From NCBI RefSeq assembly GCF_000473105.1, contig NZ_AXBB01000004.1:186001-250000 (forward strand): DNA of 64,000 bases. Reading direction: 5' to 3'. The stretch's first letter is position 1. Each line of letters opens with the position of its first letter. Positions 17,452-26,849 of this stretch are shown in pieces. Below the pieces are notes generated by a model. The model did not search any database. It saw only the letters and a program-made list of their open reading frames with translations, and was not told the DNA's origin. Origin of the DNA: Phaeobacter inhibens DSM 16374 (lineage in GTDB: Bacteria > Pseudomonadota > Alphaproteobacteria > Rhodobacterales > Rhodobacteraceae). A program made the translations under genes and the position numbers.

Positions 17452-18954
17452 CTAGGCGGCAATGCGAAAACTGATCGCTTCGGCGATATGGGGGCGGCGG
17501 ACATCCGGCGCCCCGTCCAGATCCGCGATGGTGCGGGCCACCCGCAGGACCCGGTGATAGCCGCGCGCGGTCAGTCCGAACCGGTCCGCTGCCTGCAACA
17601 ACAATGCGCGGCTCTCGGCATCGGGCGTGGCCACCTCCTCCAGCAGTTGCCCCTCGGCATCGGCGTTCTGGCGCAGCCCCGGATGATCGTGGTAGCGGCT
17701 GGTCTGGATCTCGCGGGCGATGGCCACCCTTAGGGCGATCTGATCAGATGTTTCGCCCGCACTGGGCAGATCCAGATCGGCGAACCCAACAGGCGGCACA
17801 TCGACTCGCAGATCAAACCGGTCGATCAACGGGCCGGAAATGCGTCCCAGATAATCCGCCGAACATTGCGGCGCGCGGGCACAGGCGCGGCTGGGATCGC
17901 TCAAGGCACCGCATTTGCAGGGGTTGGCAGCGGCCACCAGCATGAAACGGCTGGGGTAGCTGACATGAGCATTTGCACGCGCCACATTCACATGGCCGGT
18001 TTCCAGCGGTTGGCGCAGGGTTTCCAGCACAGCACGGCTGAACTCTGGTAACTCATCCAGAAACAAGACCCCGTTATGGGCCAGGCTGATCTCGCCGGGT
18101 TGTGCTCGCCTGCCACCGCCAACGATGGCTGCCATCGACGCGGTGTGATGGGGTTCCCGGTATGGCCGATTGCGACAAATGCCCCCTTCGTCGATCAATC
18201 CGCACAGGGACTGGATCATTGAGGTTTCCAGCGCCTCGGCTGGCGTTAGAACCGGCAGAATCGACGGCAGTCGCGCAGCCAGCATGGATTTGCCCGATCC
18301 CGGTGCCCCCACCATAAACAGATGGTGTCGCCCGGCGGCAGCAATCTCAAGCGCGCGTTTGGCCCGCTCCTGTCCTTTCACATCGCGCAAGTCCTTTGTA
18401 GCGGGGATGTCGATGACCTCACCGGGTTCGGCAGGCGTGATCACCATTTGCCCCGTGGAATGCCGCACGACGTCTGACAGCCCGCTGGCGCCAATCACCG
18501 TTGCATCACTGACCCAGGCGGCCTCGGCGCCCGAGGCTCTGGGGCAGAGCAGCCTCCGCCCCTCGCTGGCAGCGGCCATGGCTGCGGGCAGGGCGCCCAC
18601 CACCGGCACAAGGCTGCCGTCAAGGGACAGTTCGCCAAGGGCAATGGTCTCTGATGCTGCTTCTGCCGGAATAATCTCAATCGCTGCCAGCAGCGCCAGC
18701 GCAATGGGCAGGTCAAAATGGCTACCCTCCTTGGGCAGATCCGCAGGCGACAGGTTGACCGTGATCCGGCGCGAGGGCAGGGCGATCGACATGGTCGCAA
18801 GGGCGGAGCGCACCCGTTCACGCGCCTCGCTGACTGCCTTGTCCGGTAGACCTACGATGGAAAAGGCAGGCAAGCCGGGTGCGACAGCGCATTGCACCTC
18901 AACCGGGCGGGCCTCAATGCCTTGAAAGGCAACGGTATACGCGCGCGAAATCAT
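17452..18954 (-). CDS. YifB/ComM family Mg-chelatase-like AAA+ ATPase
   Basis: 500 residues: an N-terminal ChlI (Lon-protease-like) domain up to about residue 170, an AAA+ module with Walker A GAPGSGKSMLAARLP near residue 214 and FLDELPEF as Walker B, and a C-terminal Mg_chelatase_C region. ComM homologues are helicases that promote branch migration during natural transformation. Other members are called YifB with unknown role. The family is certain; a function in DNA uptake is inferred. Confidence 0.92.
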   Translation of the reverse strand: MISRAYTVAFQGIEARPVEVQCAVAPGLPAFSIVGLPDKAVSEARERVRSALATMSIALPSRRITVNLSPADLPKEGSHFDLPIALALLAAIEIIPAEAASETIALGELSLDGSLVPVVGALPAAMAAASEGRRLLCPRASGAEAAWVSDATVIGASGLSDVVRHSTGQMVITPAEPGEVIDIPATKDLRDVKGQERAKRALEIAAAGRHHLFMVGAPGSGKSMLAARLPSILPVLTPAEALETSMIQSLCGLIDEGGICRNRPYREPHHTASMAAIVGGGRRAQPGEISLAHNGVLFLDELPEFSRAVLETLRQPLETGHVNVARANAHVSYPSRFMLVAAANPCKCGALSDPSRACARAPQCSADYLGRISGPLIDRFDLRVDVPPVGFADLDLPSAGETSDQIALRVAIAREIQTSRYHDHPGLRQNADAEGQLLEEVATPDAESRALLLQAADRFGLTARGYHRVLRVARTIADLDGAPDVRRPHIAEAISFRIAA

Positions 18955-19075
18955 CTCTCCCCTTTCCGCTATGGGTGGGGAGAGATGCTTGGTGAACGTG
19001 GTTTCGGAGTCGTTAATGCGCGTGGAGGGCCCCTGAGGTTTTACGCATTATTTACCCTGATGGCTGACCGGCAGT

Positions 19076-19759
19076 TCAGCTCAACTGCCAGGGGATGCGC
19101 GGCAAATCAATCGGGTAGGGATCGGTGCTATACTTCACCTCATCCATTCGATCCTGCCAGCGGCGCAGCACAGGATCAGAAAGGGTGACGCGACAATAGG
19201 CACGCATCTCATCCGAAACAGGCAGGTCAAATCCGACAATGCGCGCCGCCACCGGCGCATAAAAGGCATCCGCGATGGAATAGCTGCCAAAGAGCCAGCC
19301 CTCGGCGCAGCCCGAGACCGTCCGCGCATGAGCAAACAGCGTCTCAATGCGCCGCAGATCCGCCAGAACCGCCTCAGAGGGTTCAAACCCCTGATAGATA
19401 TGGGCCAATTGCATCGGACAGGCGCTGCGCAGCGCGCCAAAACCAGAGGCCATCTCCGCCACCAGCCAGCGGGCCGTCGCGCGCTGGCGCGGATCTTCGG
19501 GCCACATGCCAGCCTCGGGATGGCGCTCCGCCAGAGTTTCGGCAATGGCAACGGTCTCGCCAATCACCGTACCATCGGGCAGTTGCAGCGTCGGCAGCAG
19601 CCGCGCAGGCGCCAGCGCCGCCATTCTGTCCTTCATGGTGCCCGAAAACATCTCAATCAGAGAGACCTCATGGGGCAGGTTGAATTTTTCCAGCATCAGC
19701 CAGCCGCGCAACGACCAGCTGGAATACTTGCGATCACCGATATAGAGTTGATATGTCAT
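19076..19759 (-). CDS. Glutathione S-transferase family protein
   Basis: 227 residues. An N-terminal thioredoxin-like domain (YIGDRKYSSWSLRGWLMLEKF, with Ser/Trp positions usual in this GST class, and a glutathione-contact segment near GTVIGETVAIAETL) is followed by an all-helical C-terminal domain. The substrate is unknown. It lies 121 bases upstream of the YifB/ComM gene on the same strand. gshB, which makes its cosubstrate, is nearby but on the other strand. Confidence 0.88.
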   Translation of the reverse strand: MTYQLYIGDRKYSSWSLRGWLMLEKFNLPHEVSLIEMFSGTMKDRMAALAPARLLPTLQLPDGTVIGETVAIAETLAERHPEAGMWPEDPRQRATARWLVAEMASGFGALRSACPMQLAHIYQGFEPSEAVLADLRRIETLFAHARTVSGCAEGWLFGSYSIADAFYAPVAARIVGFDLPVSDEMRAYCRVTLSDPVLRRWQDRMDEVKYSTDPYPIDLPRIPWQLS

Positions 19760-19817
19760 AGCGCGAGGCTAACGCGTCATAGATCATTCTAAAATGTAAT
19801 ATTTGTGAAGAAAATCA

Positions 19818-20423
19818 TCACGGATTGTGATTGATTTTGCCGCAGCCCCACCCCTGTTCCCAATCAGCCCCCCGATGGGTGAGTTCCGTGACCGACAGAT
19901 TGTCGATCCGGTGCGAGAAGGCCTCTTCAGCGGTCAGCCGCTCGGCCCGCTGGATCTGCGTCAGGATCTGGCCAAAATGGCCCACCACAATCAGATTGCG
20001 CCCGCGATGGGTGTCGATCAGCCCATTGATGGCCCCATTCACCCGCGCGCAGACCTGATTCCAGCTTTCGCCGCCGGGAGGGGTCACGTCGCCGGGGGTT
20101 TCCCAATAGGCGCGGATGCGGTCGGGGTCTTCGGCGTCGATCTCGCGCCAGCTGCGCAGCTCCCAGGCGCCGAAATGAATCTCGCGCAGATCCGGATGAT
20201 CCTCCAGCCGCTGCCGGTCGCGCCCGATAGCAGTCGCCGTGTCGCGCGCCCGACTGAGGTCGGAGGAGACCACCAGCGCCTCAGCGGGGAGATATCCATG
20301 CAGCCGGTCCAGCGCGCCCGTGTCCGACAGATCAGCCGGCAGATCGGACCAGCCGACCATGGATTTGGCATGGGTTGGGCCGTGACGGACCAGAAACAGT
20401 CTCGTGATCGCATCGTTGCTCAT
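19818..20423 (-). CDS. Histidine phosphatase family protein (alpha-ribazole phosphatase-like)
   Basis: A 201-residue phosphoglycerate-mutase-like phosphatase with the RHG motif in FLVRHGPTH near the N-terminus, SSDLSRARDTA, and the second catalytic His in VVGHFGQI. It overlaps the cobinamide kinase gene by 4 bases (ATGA), so a CobC-type role, removing phosphate from alpha-ribazole phosphate or cobalamin phosphate in B12 assembly, is the natural reading. The family itself is broad, so this is inference from context. Confidence 0.8.
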   Translation of the reverse strand: MSNDAITRLFLVRHGPTHAKSMVGWSDLPADLSDTGALDRLHGYLPAEALVVSSDLSRARDTATAIGRDRQRLEDHPDLREIHFGAWELRSWREIDAEDPDRIRAYWETPGDVTPPGGESWNQVCARVNGAINGLIDTHRGRNLIVVGHFGQILTQIQRAERLTAEEAFSHRIDNLSVTELTHRGADWEQGWGCGKINHNP

Positions 20424-20956
20424 AGCGTTCCTTTCAGCACCTGCGGTAGCCCGGCGGTGACCAGCACGGCCCGGTCAGCCATCCCGGCCAATGCGATATT
20501 GAGCCGACCCTGCGCCTCGCGGAACTGCCGGGCCAGCGCATTGTCAGGCACGATGCCGTGCCCCACCTCGTTTGACACCACCACCACCTCAGCCGCGCAG
20601 CGCTGCAAGGCATCCAGCAGGTGGTGCTGCGCCGCCTGCAAATCCGCCTCCGCCAGCATCTGATTGCTGAGCCACATGGTGGCGCAATCCACAAGACAGA
20701 TCTGATCCGCCGCCAGCGAGTCGAGCACCGGCGCGAGGTCCATCGGCGCCTCATTGGTGGTCCAGCCGGTGCCCCGCTGATGAAGGTGGCGGTCAATCTT
20801 CGCGCGCATCTCATCGTCAAACACTTGTGAAGTAGCGAGGTAAACCCTGTCTTTACCGGAGCTTAGGCAGAGGCTTTCGGCAAAGGCCGACTTGCCAGAC
20901 GCTGCGCCGCCAAGAATGAATGTGACTTTAGACGGCAATTTTACTACCCTGAACAT
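20420..20956 (-). CDS. cobU: Adenosylcobinamide kinase / adenosylcobinamide-phosphate guanylyltransferase
   Basis: About 178 residues. The P-loop GGAASGKS lies at residues 16-23 and the family segment VVVVSNEVGHGIVP follows in the middle. It phosphorylates and then guanylylates adenosylcobinamide during assembly or salvage of B12 (called CobP in alphaproteobacteria). The frame is open to 21016; the ATG at 20956 was chosen because the P-loop normally lies within the first 25 residues. A TTG 6 codons further in (near AGGG) is also possible. It is coupled to the phosphatase gene downstream. Confidence 0.9.
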   Translation of the reverse strand: MFRVVKLPSKVTFILGGAASGKSAFAESLCLSSGKDRVYLATSQVFDDEMRAKIDRHLHQRGTGWTTNEAPMDLAPVLDSLAADQICLVDCATMWLSNQMLAEADLQAAQHHLLDALQRCAAEVVVVSNEVGHGIVPDNALARQFREAQGRLNIALAGMADRAVLVTAGLPQVLKGTL

Positions 20957-21175
20957 ATCGAGTGTTGCGTGACTGGGTAGCCACGGGTGCGATGCAGCAC
21001 AAGATGTGTTGACCACAAGGGCGCGTCAACCTGCCTAAGATGACGCCGTATTTCAGACGTTTATTGCACCCCAGACCGGCCCGATGTGGCGGCGCGTTAT
21101 GCGTTTTTCGCCACAACCTGTCCGGCCACAGACAACAGTCCCGACCCTATTTTCGGGAATTTGCCAATTGTGAAG

Positions 21176-21203
21176 TGATCCAAATCCGCGCGGCGCGCGT
21201 AAA
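21176..21203 (+). promoter_or_regulatory. Putative sigma-E (RpoE)-type promoter of rpoH2
   Basis: TGATCC at 21176-21181 followed 18 bases later by TAAA at 21200-21203, 30 bases before the rpoH start codon. TGATCC is the -35 element recognised by the singlet-oxygen sigma factor RpoE of Rhodobacter, which is known to drive rpoHII there. Function here is inferred from the motif and position. Confidence 0.5.
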
Positions 21204-21233
21204 CAGATCAAAATTCATCTACGGGGAAGAAAA

Positions 21234-22112
21234 ATGGCACTTGATACCATGATCGAAAACCCGTTGCCCAAGCGGGCAATGAAGGCGGAATTGCTGGACG
21301 CGGAAACAGAGCTGCAACTGGCCTACGCCTGGCGGGATGAACGCGATGTGCAGGCACTGCACCGTTTGATCAACGCCTATATGCGACTGGCCATCTCGAT
21401 GGCGTCCAAATTTCGCCGCTACGGCGCGCCGATGAATGACCTTATTCAGGAGGCGGGTCTGGGCCTGATGAAGGCGGCAGACAAGTTTGACCCTGATCGG
21501 GGTGTGCGCTTCTCCACCTATGCGGTCTGGTGGATCAAGGCCTCCATTCAGGACTATGTGATGCGCAACTGGTCGATGGTGCGGACCGGGTCGACCTCCT
21601 CGCAGAAATCGCTGTTCTTCAATATGCGCAGGGTGCAGGCCCAGCTGGAGCGACAGGCCCAGTCGGAAGGCACGCGCCTGGACCAGCATCAGCTGCACCA
21701 GCAGATCGCCACCGAAATCGGCGTGCCACTGCGGGATGTGCAGATGATGGACGGGCGGTTGGCGGGCGCGGATTTTTCGTTGAATGCTGTCCAGTCAGCC
21801 GAGGAAGAGGGGCGCGAGTGGATCGAGGCGCTGGAAGACGACAGCGCTCAGGCCGCCGAGCTGGTCGAGGAAAGCCATGACACCCGGCAGCTGCGGACTT
21901 GGCTGGTGGAGGCGATGCAGGCGCTGAACGACCGCGAACGCTTCATCATCACGGAACGCAAACTGCGGGAAAAACCGCGCACATTGGAGAGCCTCGGAAC
22001 CGAGCTGGGCCTGTCCAAGGAGCGTGTGCGCCAGCTGGAGGCAGGTGCCTTTCAGAAGATGCGCAAATCGCTTGAAACCTGTTCACGGGAAGTCCAGAAC
22101 TTCCTCCTATGA
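21234..22112 (+). CDS. rpoH: RNA polymerase sigma-32 factor, RpoH2 type
   Basis: 292 residues. Sigma region 2 is intact (DLIQEAGLGLMKAADKFDPDRGVRFSTYAVWWI), the RpoH box is SSQKSLFFNMRR, and region 4 carries the ESLGTELGLSKERVRQLE helix-turn-helix. The N-terminus and the QKSLFFN variant point to the RpoH2 branch, used in oxidative and singlet-oxygen stress in Rhodobacteraceae. GGGGAAG precedes the ATG. A sigma-E-like promoter stands just upstream. Its stop codon overlaps the possible start of the ChaN-like gene. Confidence 0.92.
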   Translation: MALDTMIENPLPKRAMKAELLDAETELQLAYAWRDERDVQALHRLINAYMRLAISMASKFRRYGAPMNDLIQEAGLGLMKAADKFDPDRGVRFSTYAVWWIKASIQDYVMRNWSMVRTGSTSSQKSLFFNMRRVQAQLERQAQSEGTRLDQHQLHQQIATEIGVPLRDVQMMDGRLAGADFSLNAVQSAEEEGREWIEALEDDSAQAAELVEESHDTRQLRTWLVEAMQALNDRERFIITERKLREKPRTLESLGTELGLSKERVRQLEAGAFQKMRKSLETCSREVQNFLL

Positions 22113-23047
22113 AAAACCATAGTGATGTTATCAACAAAGGCGCGCCCCGGATCGGACGCGCCTTCCTTATGCGCGGCTCAGCACTGGGGCGCTTGGCGTT
22201 ATGCGCAATGGTTCTGGCCGTTGCCATGGCGGGCAGTGGCGCGGCAGACAGCAATATCGGACATGCCCCATCGCCTGCGGTGCTAGCTCGCTCCAGCGCT
22301 GAGGTGCTACCGGTTCTGGCTGAGGCCGACGTGGTCTTTCTGGGTGAGGTACATGACAATCCGGCCCATCATCAGGTACAGGCGGAATTGATCGCGCAAT
22401 TGCTTCCCCAGGCGGTGGTCTGGGAAATGATCACTATGGAACAGTCGCAAAGACTGACACCAGCGCTGCTGCGAGACGCTGCCGCCTTGGCCGAAATACT
22501 GGATTGGGCACAATCCGGCTGGCCCGACTTTGCACTCTATCAACCGGTATTCTCCGCCAGCAGTGAGGCTGCGCAATTCGGCGCCTTGGTGCCCCGCGCA
22601 GACACCCGCCGCGCGATGGAGATCGGGGTGGCCGCCTTCTTCGGTGTGGAGGCGTCGCGATATGGCCTGACGGATCCGCTGCCAGAGGCGCAGCAATCTC
22701 AGCGGGAGGCGGATCAACTGGTCAATCACTGCAACGCCATGCCACCTGAAATGCTGCCGGTGCTGGTTGATTTGCAGCGACTGCGGGACGCGGCGCTGGC
22801 ACGTGCCGTTTTGATCGCGATGCAGCAGCCAGATTATGACAGATCCAAGGGTCCTGTTGTTGTCATCACCGGCAATGGTCATGCACGGCTGGATCGTGGC
22901 GCCCCAGTGGCGCTGCACAAGGCACGTCCCGATTTGCGGATCGCGGCCCTTGGCCAGTCCGAAGACAGCCAGATCGCGGGCGTGTTCGATGTGGTTCTGG
23001 ACGCGGTTGCCATCCACCGTCCGGATCCCTGTCTGGCGTTCCAGTAA
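22109..23047 (+). CDS. ChaN-like haem-binding family protein (DUF399)
   Basis: About 312 residues from the first ATG, which overlaps the rpoH stop. A hydrophobic stretch (LALCAMVLAVAMAGSGAADS) looks like an export signal without a lipobox Cys. The mature part matches the ChaN family: VVFLGEVHDNPAHHQVQAELI, WEMITMEQ, and VVITGNGHARLDRGAP. ChaN of Campylobacter binds haem, so a link to iron is possible. A terminator-like hairpin at 22137-22164 sits inside the first 20 codons, which makes the ATG at 22169, right before the signal peptide, an attractive alternative start. Confidence 0.82.
   Translation: MKNHSDVINKGAPRIGRAFLMRGSALGRLALCAMVLAVAMAGSGAADSNIGHAPSPAVLARSSAEVLPVLAEADVVFLGEVHDNPAHHQVQAELIAQLLPQAVVWEMITMEQSQRLTPALLRDAAALAEILDWAQSGWPDFALYQPVFSASSEAAQFGALVPRADTRRAMEIGVAAFFGVEASRYGLTDPLPEAQQSQREADQLVNHCNAMPPEMLPVLVDLQRLRDAALARAVLIAMQQPDYDRSKGPVVVITGNGHARLDRGAPVALHKARPDLRIAALGQSEDSQIAGVFDVVLDAVAIHRPDPCLAFQ
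22137..22164 (+). terminator. Hairpin after rpoH, possibly its terminator
   Basis: AAGGCGCG and CGCGCCTT form an 8-pair stem with a 12-base loop, followed by CCTTAT. It stands 25 bases after the rpoH stop and within the first codons of the longest ChaN-like reading frame. The T run is poor, so termination is only plausible. Confidence 0.45.
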
Positions 23048-23147
23048 CAACCCTATCCCGGCGCCAGGCCAGGGGTCGCCGAAAACCGTTTCACACTGGC
23101 GGCGTGGCGCAGTAGAGTTTGCCGGGACCTGCGGCAAGGATGGGCAA

Positions 23148-24350
23148 ATGCTGGCGAACAAACGTATTCTCCTGATCATCGGCGGCGGGATTGCCGCCTA
23201 TAAATCGCTGGAGCTGATCCGTCGGCTGCAGGATCAGGGCGCCGAGGTGGTGCCGGTCCTGACCAAGGCGGGAGAGGAATTTGTGACCCCCTTGTCAGTC
23301 TCTGCACTGGCCGGGCAGGCAGTCCACCGGGACCTGTTTGATCTGACAGCCGAGGCTGAGATGGGCCATATCCAACTGTCGCGCAGCGCGGATCTACTGG
23401 TGGTGGCCCCGGCAACCGCAGATCTGATGGCGAAGATGGCCAATGGTCACGCCAATGATCTGGCCTCCACCCTGCTGCTGGCAACCGATACGCCGGTGCT
23501 GTTGGCGCCTGCGATGAATGTGCGCATGTGGCAGCATCCGGCGACCCAGCGCAATCTTGAGATCCTGCTGGCGGATGGTGTTGCTTGCGTCGGCCCGGAT
23601 GAGGGCGGCATGGCCTGCGGTGAATTTGGCCCCGGCCGTCTGGCGGAACCGGACGCCATTGTTACCGCGATTGTCGCCAAACTCTCCGACGGGCCGCTGA
23701 AGGGACAGCGTATTGTCCTGACCTCCGGCCCCACCCATGAGCCGATCGACCCGGTGCGCTATATCGCCAACCGCTCATCCGGAGCGCAGGGAACTGCGCT
23801 GGCCCGTGCTCTGCGCGATCTGGGCGCTGAGGTGGTCTTCATCACGGGCCCTGCCAGCGTCGCGCCGCCCGAGGGGGTTGAGGTGGTGGCCGTGGAGACC
23901 GCGCAAGAGATGGCCGACGCGGTGACCGCCGCCCTGCCTGCGGACGCCGGTGTCTTTGCCGCAGCCGTGGCCGACTGGCGGGTCACCAGCGCCTCTGATC
24001 GCAAGCTGAAGAAATCGAAGGATGGCCTGCCAGTGATGGAATTTGCCGAAAACCCCGACATCCTCAAAACCGTGTCGCATCTGGATGAGGGGCGGCCGAG
24101 ACTTGTTGTGGGGTTTGCGGCAGAAACCAATGATGTGGTGGAAAACGCCACCGCTAAACGCCTGCGCAAGGGCTGTGACTGGATTATTGCCAATGATGTC
24201 TCCCCCGCGACAGGTATCATGGGCGGCAGCGAAAACGCGGTTGTGCTGATCTCAGATCAAGGCGCAGAGAGCTGGCCGCGCATGGACAAGGGCGCTGTCG
24301 CACGTCAATTGGCGGATCGCATCGCAGCGGCGCTCACAGAGAGAGGCTGA
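23148..24350 (+). CDS. coaBC: Phosphopantothenoylcysteine decarboxylase / phosphopantothenate-cysteine ligase
   Basis: A 400-residue bifunctional enzyme for two consecutive steps of coenzyme A synthesis. In the FMN-dependent CoaC half, His74 (EMGHIQL), PAMN at 121-124 and Cys157 in GGMACGEFGPGR are the catalytic set. The CoaB half starts at about residue 190 with TSGPTHEPIDPVRYIANRSSG. The frame is open to 22836, but AGGA 7 bases before the ATG at 23148 and the family N-terminus decide the start. dut follows on the same strand after 42 bases, as in many bacteria. Confidence 0.95.
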   Translation: MLANKRILLIIGGGIAAYKSLELIRRLQDQGAEVVPVLTKAGEEFVTPLSVSALAGQAVHRDLFDLTAEAEMGHIQLSRSADLLVVAPATADLMAKMANGHANDLASTLLLATDTPVLLAPAMNVRMWQHPATQRNLEILLADGVACVGPDEGGMACGEFGPGRLAEPDAIVTAIVAKLSDGPLKGQRIVLTSGPTHEPIDPVRYIANRSSGAQGTALARALRDLGAEVVFITGPASVAPPEGVEVVAVETAQEMADAVTAALPADAGVFAAAVADWRVTSASDRKLKKSKDGLPVMEFAENPDILKTVSHLDEGRPRLVVGFAAETNDVVENATAKRLRKGCDWIIANDVSPATGIMGGSENAVVLISDQGAESWPRMDKGAVARQLADRIAAALTERG

Positions 24351-24392
24351 GCCGCCCGAATAGGAAACATCGAATAAGGACAAGGCACAGGA

Positions 24393-24848
24393 ATGGTCGA
24401 GATCCGCATCACATATGACGAGGGCGCAGACAGGGATGTGCCGCTGCCCGCCTATCAGACGGCCGAAGCCGCAGGTGCCGATCTGCGCGCCAACCTGCCG
24501 GATCGCGCGCGCCTGACCCTTGCCCCTGGTGCCCGAGCGCTGGTGCCCACCGGGCTGCGACTGGAAATCCCGCAAGGTTATGAGGTGCAGATCCGCCCCC
24601 GCTCCGGCCTTGCGCTGAAACATGGCATCACCCTGCCCAATGCGCCCGGCACTATCGACAGCGATTATCGCGGCCCGCTGGGGGTTATTGTGATGAACGC
24701 AGGTGACGCCCCGTTTGAGATCGCCCATGGGGACCGCATCGCGCAGATGGTGGTTGCGCCGGTGCTGCAGGCGCGTTTTCAACTGGTCGACAGCCTGAGT
24801 GATAGCGCGCGCGGCAGCGGTGGCTTTGGCTCCACGGGGCAGCGCTGA
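24393..24848 (+). CDS. dut: dUTP diphosphatase
   Basis: A 151-residue trimeric dUTPase that keeps uracil out of DNA and supplies dUMP. All five motifs can be read: [42 protein letters not shown] and the C-terminal [10 protein letters not shown] that closes over the active site. It lies downstream of coaBC. Its TGA shares a base with the ATG of the MoeB-like gene (TGATG). Confidence 0.96.
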   Translation: MVEIRITYDEGADRDVPLPAYQTAEAAGADLRANLPDRARLTLAPGARALVPTGLRLEIPQGYEVQIRPRSGLALKHGITLPNAPGTIDSDYRGPLGVIVMNAGDAPFEIAHGDRIAQMVVAPVLQARFQLVDSLSDSARGSGGFGSTGQR

Positions 24849-25984
24849 TGCTGTCGATTGTTGTTCTTGCGGCTCTCATCTGGTGGGGCGGGCGGTTTCT
24901 CGGGCTGGGGCACACCCTGCGGCTGGGCCTGCTCGGGGTGCTGTATATCGCTATTCTCGCGGTGCATCTGACCCTGCCTGAAACCGCACCGCTGCGGGGG
25001 GCCACCGGTGGATCTGCGGCGCCCTGGCTGGTGCTGGCCGGAATGGTGGTTCTGGTGCTGGCGTATCGTCATTTGTTGCGCCGCCTGCGCAGCCGCGCAC
25101 AGCCGGAGGAAGATGCCGAGGGTGGCGCCAAACCTCGCCCGGACAAATTCTCGGAGAGCGAGCTGGACCGCTACGCCCGTCACATCGTCCTGCGCGAACT
25201 GGGCGGGCCGGGGCAGAAGAAACTCCGCAAGGCCCGTGTTCTGGTGATCGGGGCAGGGGGCTTGGGCGCGCCCGCGCTGCAATATCTTGCCGCCGCCGGG
25301 GTGGGCACCATTGGGGTGATCGACGATGATCTGGTGGAAAACGCCAATCTGCAGCGGCAGGTGATCCACCGCGATCAGGATATCGGCATCCCCAAGGTAT
25401 TCTCGGCCCAGGCCGCGATGGAGGCGCAGAACCCATATGTCACCGTGCGCCCCTATCACCGCCGCCTGGACGCGGATATCGCGACCGATCTTTTTGGCGA
25501 TTATGATCTGATCCTGGATGGCACCGACAATTTCGAAACGCGCTATCTGGTCAATCGCACCGCCGTGGCACTGGGCAAGCCGCTGATTTCAGGCGCGCTG
25601 TCGCAGTGGGAGGGGCAGATTTCGCTGTTTCACCCCACCGCAGGCGGCCCCTGTTATCAGTGCATCTTTCCCGAGGCACCGGCCGCAGGGCTTGCCCCCA
25701 GCTGTTCCGAGGCCGGGGTCGTGGGGCCCTTGCCCGGTGTTGTTGGCGCGATGATGGCGCTGGAGGCGATCAAGGCGGTCACCGGCGCGGGTCAGACCCT
25801 GCAGGGCGAGATGCTGATCTACGACGGGCTCTATTCCGAGAGCCGCAAGATCACCCTCAGCCAACGCAGTGATTGCCCGATTTGTGCGGGCGGTGCTGGA
25901 CCTGTGGAGGAGACCGGGAAGAAAGAGACTAGAAAAGAGACGGGCGCGCTGCACTCCGATGCGGGGTCATCCGAGACAATCTGA
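24848..25984 (+). CDS. MoeB/ThiF-type adenylyltransferase with N-terminal membrane segment
   Basis: 378 residues. Residues 1-78 hold three hydrophobic stretches, so the enzyme is probably tethered to the inner membrane. The E1-like domain follows from about 103, with the nucleotide-binding GAGGLGAPALQYLA near 135, the DGTDNFETR segment, and two zinc-binding pairs, CYQC near 270 and CPIC near 343. Such enzymes adenylylate the C-terminus of MoaD or ThiS. No rhodanese domain is attached. The polar 30-residue C-terminal tail appears disordered. The exact partner, MoaD or ThiS, cannot be told from the sequence. Confidence 0.88.
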   Translation: MLSIVVLAALIWWGGRFLGLGHTLRLGLLGVLYIAILAVHLTLPETAPLRGATGGSAAPWLVLAGMVVLVLAYRHLLRRLRSRAQPEEDAEGGAKPRPDKFSESELDRYARHIVLRELGGPGQKKLRKARVLVIGAGGLGAPALQYLAAAGVGTIGVIDDDLVENANLQRQVIHRDQDIGIPKVFSAQAAMEAQNPYVTVRPYHRRLDADIATDLFGDYDLILDGTDNFETRYLVNRTAVALGKPLISGALSQWEGQISLFHPTAGGPCYQCIFPEAPAAGLAPSCSEAGVVGPLPGVVGAMMALEAIKAVTGAGQTLQGEMLIYDGLYSESRKITLSQRSDCPICAGGAGPVEETGKKETRKETGALHSDAGSSETI

Positions 25985-26017
25985 CGACGCAATTACATCA
26001 CCAAAGGGGAGGATAAG

Positions 26018-26830
26018 ATGACATTCAATTGGACCCAAACGGCTCTGAAAACGGTGGCCGCAACCGCAGGGGTGGCATTGCTGGCAAGCGCAGCCACGGC
26101 TGCGGATCTGCCGGACCTTGAGGGGCGCGAAGTGGTTGTTTCGGTAGAAAACGCCTATCCGCCGTTGCAATTCGTCGAACCGTCCAGCGGCAAGGCGATT
26201 GGCTGGGAATATGACGCCATGGCGGAGATCGCCGAGCGGATCAACATCACCGTTGTCTATGAAACCACCAGCTGGGACGCGATGATCCCGGCGGTCAGCG
26301 ATGGCCAGTATGACATGGGCATGACAGGCATCACCATTCGCGATGATCGCAAGGAAAAGGTTGATTTCTCCGACAAATACCTGACCTCGCAAATGCGCAT
26401 GATCGTGGCCGGGGATGAGAGCCGGTTTGATGATGCTGCAGGTTTTGCCGCGGATGCGGACCTGTTGGCGGGCGCGCAGCCCGGCACCACGCCGTTTTAC
26501 GTGACGGTTTACGATATTCTGGATGGTGACGAGGCCAACCCGCGCATCAAGCTGTTTGAAACCTTTGGCGCGGCCATTCAGGCGCTGCGCACGGGCGATG
26601 TGGATCTGGCACTGTCGGACAGCACCGCTGCCAACGGGTACGTGCAGGCCTCTGACGGGGCGCTGAAAATCGTGGGTGAGCCGTTGGGGACTGAGGATTT
26701 CGGCTTCATCTTCCCCAAGGGCAGCGATCTGGTGGCGCCGATCAATGCAGCCATCGCCGCGATGGAGGCAGACGGCACGCTGGAGGCGCTGAACACCAAA
26801 TGGTTCCTTGAGTATAAGCTCGGCGGATAA
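26018..26830 (+). CDS. Amino-acid ABC transporter substrate-binding protein
   Basis: A 270-residue periplasmic protein of the SBP_bac_3 family. A signal peptide ends near residue 28 (ATAAD). The family pattern [28 protein letters not shown], then [20 protein letters not shown], is clear. A GGGGAGG ribosome site precedes the ATG. It is followed by the permease gene, with a strong hairpin in between. The ligand is a polar amino acid in this family; which one is not visible. Confidence 0.93.
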   Translation: MTFNWTQTALKTVAATAGVALLASAATAADLPDLEGREVVVSVENAYPPLQFVEPSSGKAIGWEYDAMAEIAERINITVVYETTSWDAMIPAVSDGQYDMGMTGITIRDDRKEKVDFSDKYLTSQMRMIVAGDESRFDDAAGFAADADLLAGAQPGTTPFYVTVYDILDGDEANPRIKLFETFGAAIQALRTGDVDLALSDSTAANGYVQASDGALKIVGEPLGTEDFGFIFPKGSDLVAPINAAIAAMEADGTLEALNTKWFLEYKLGG

Positions 26831-26849
26831 CCCTGCACAGACACCGACC

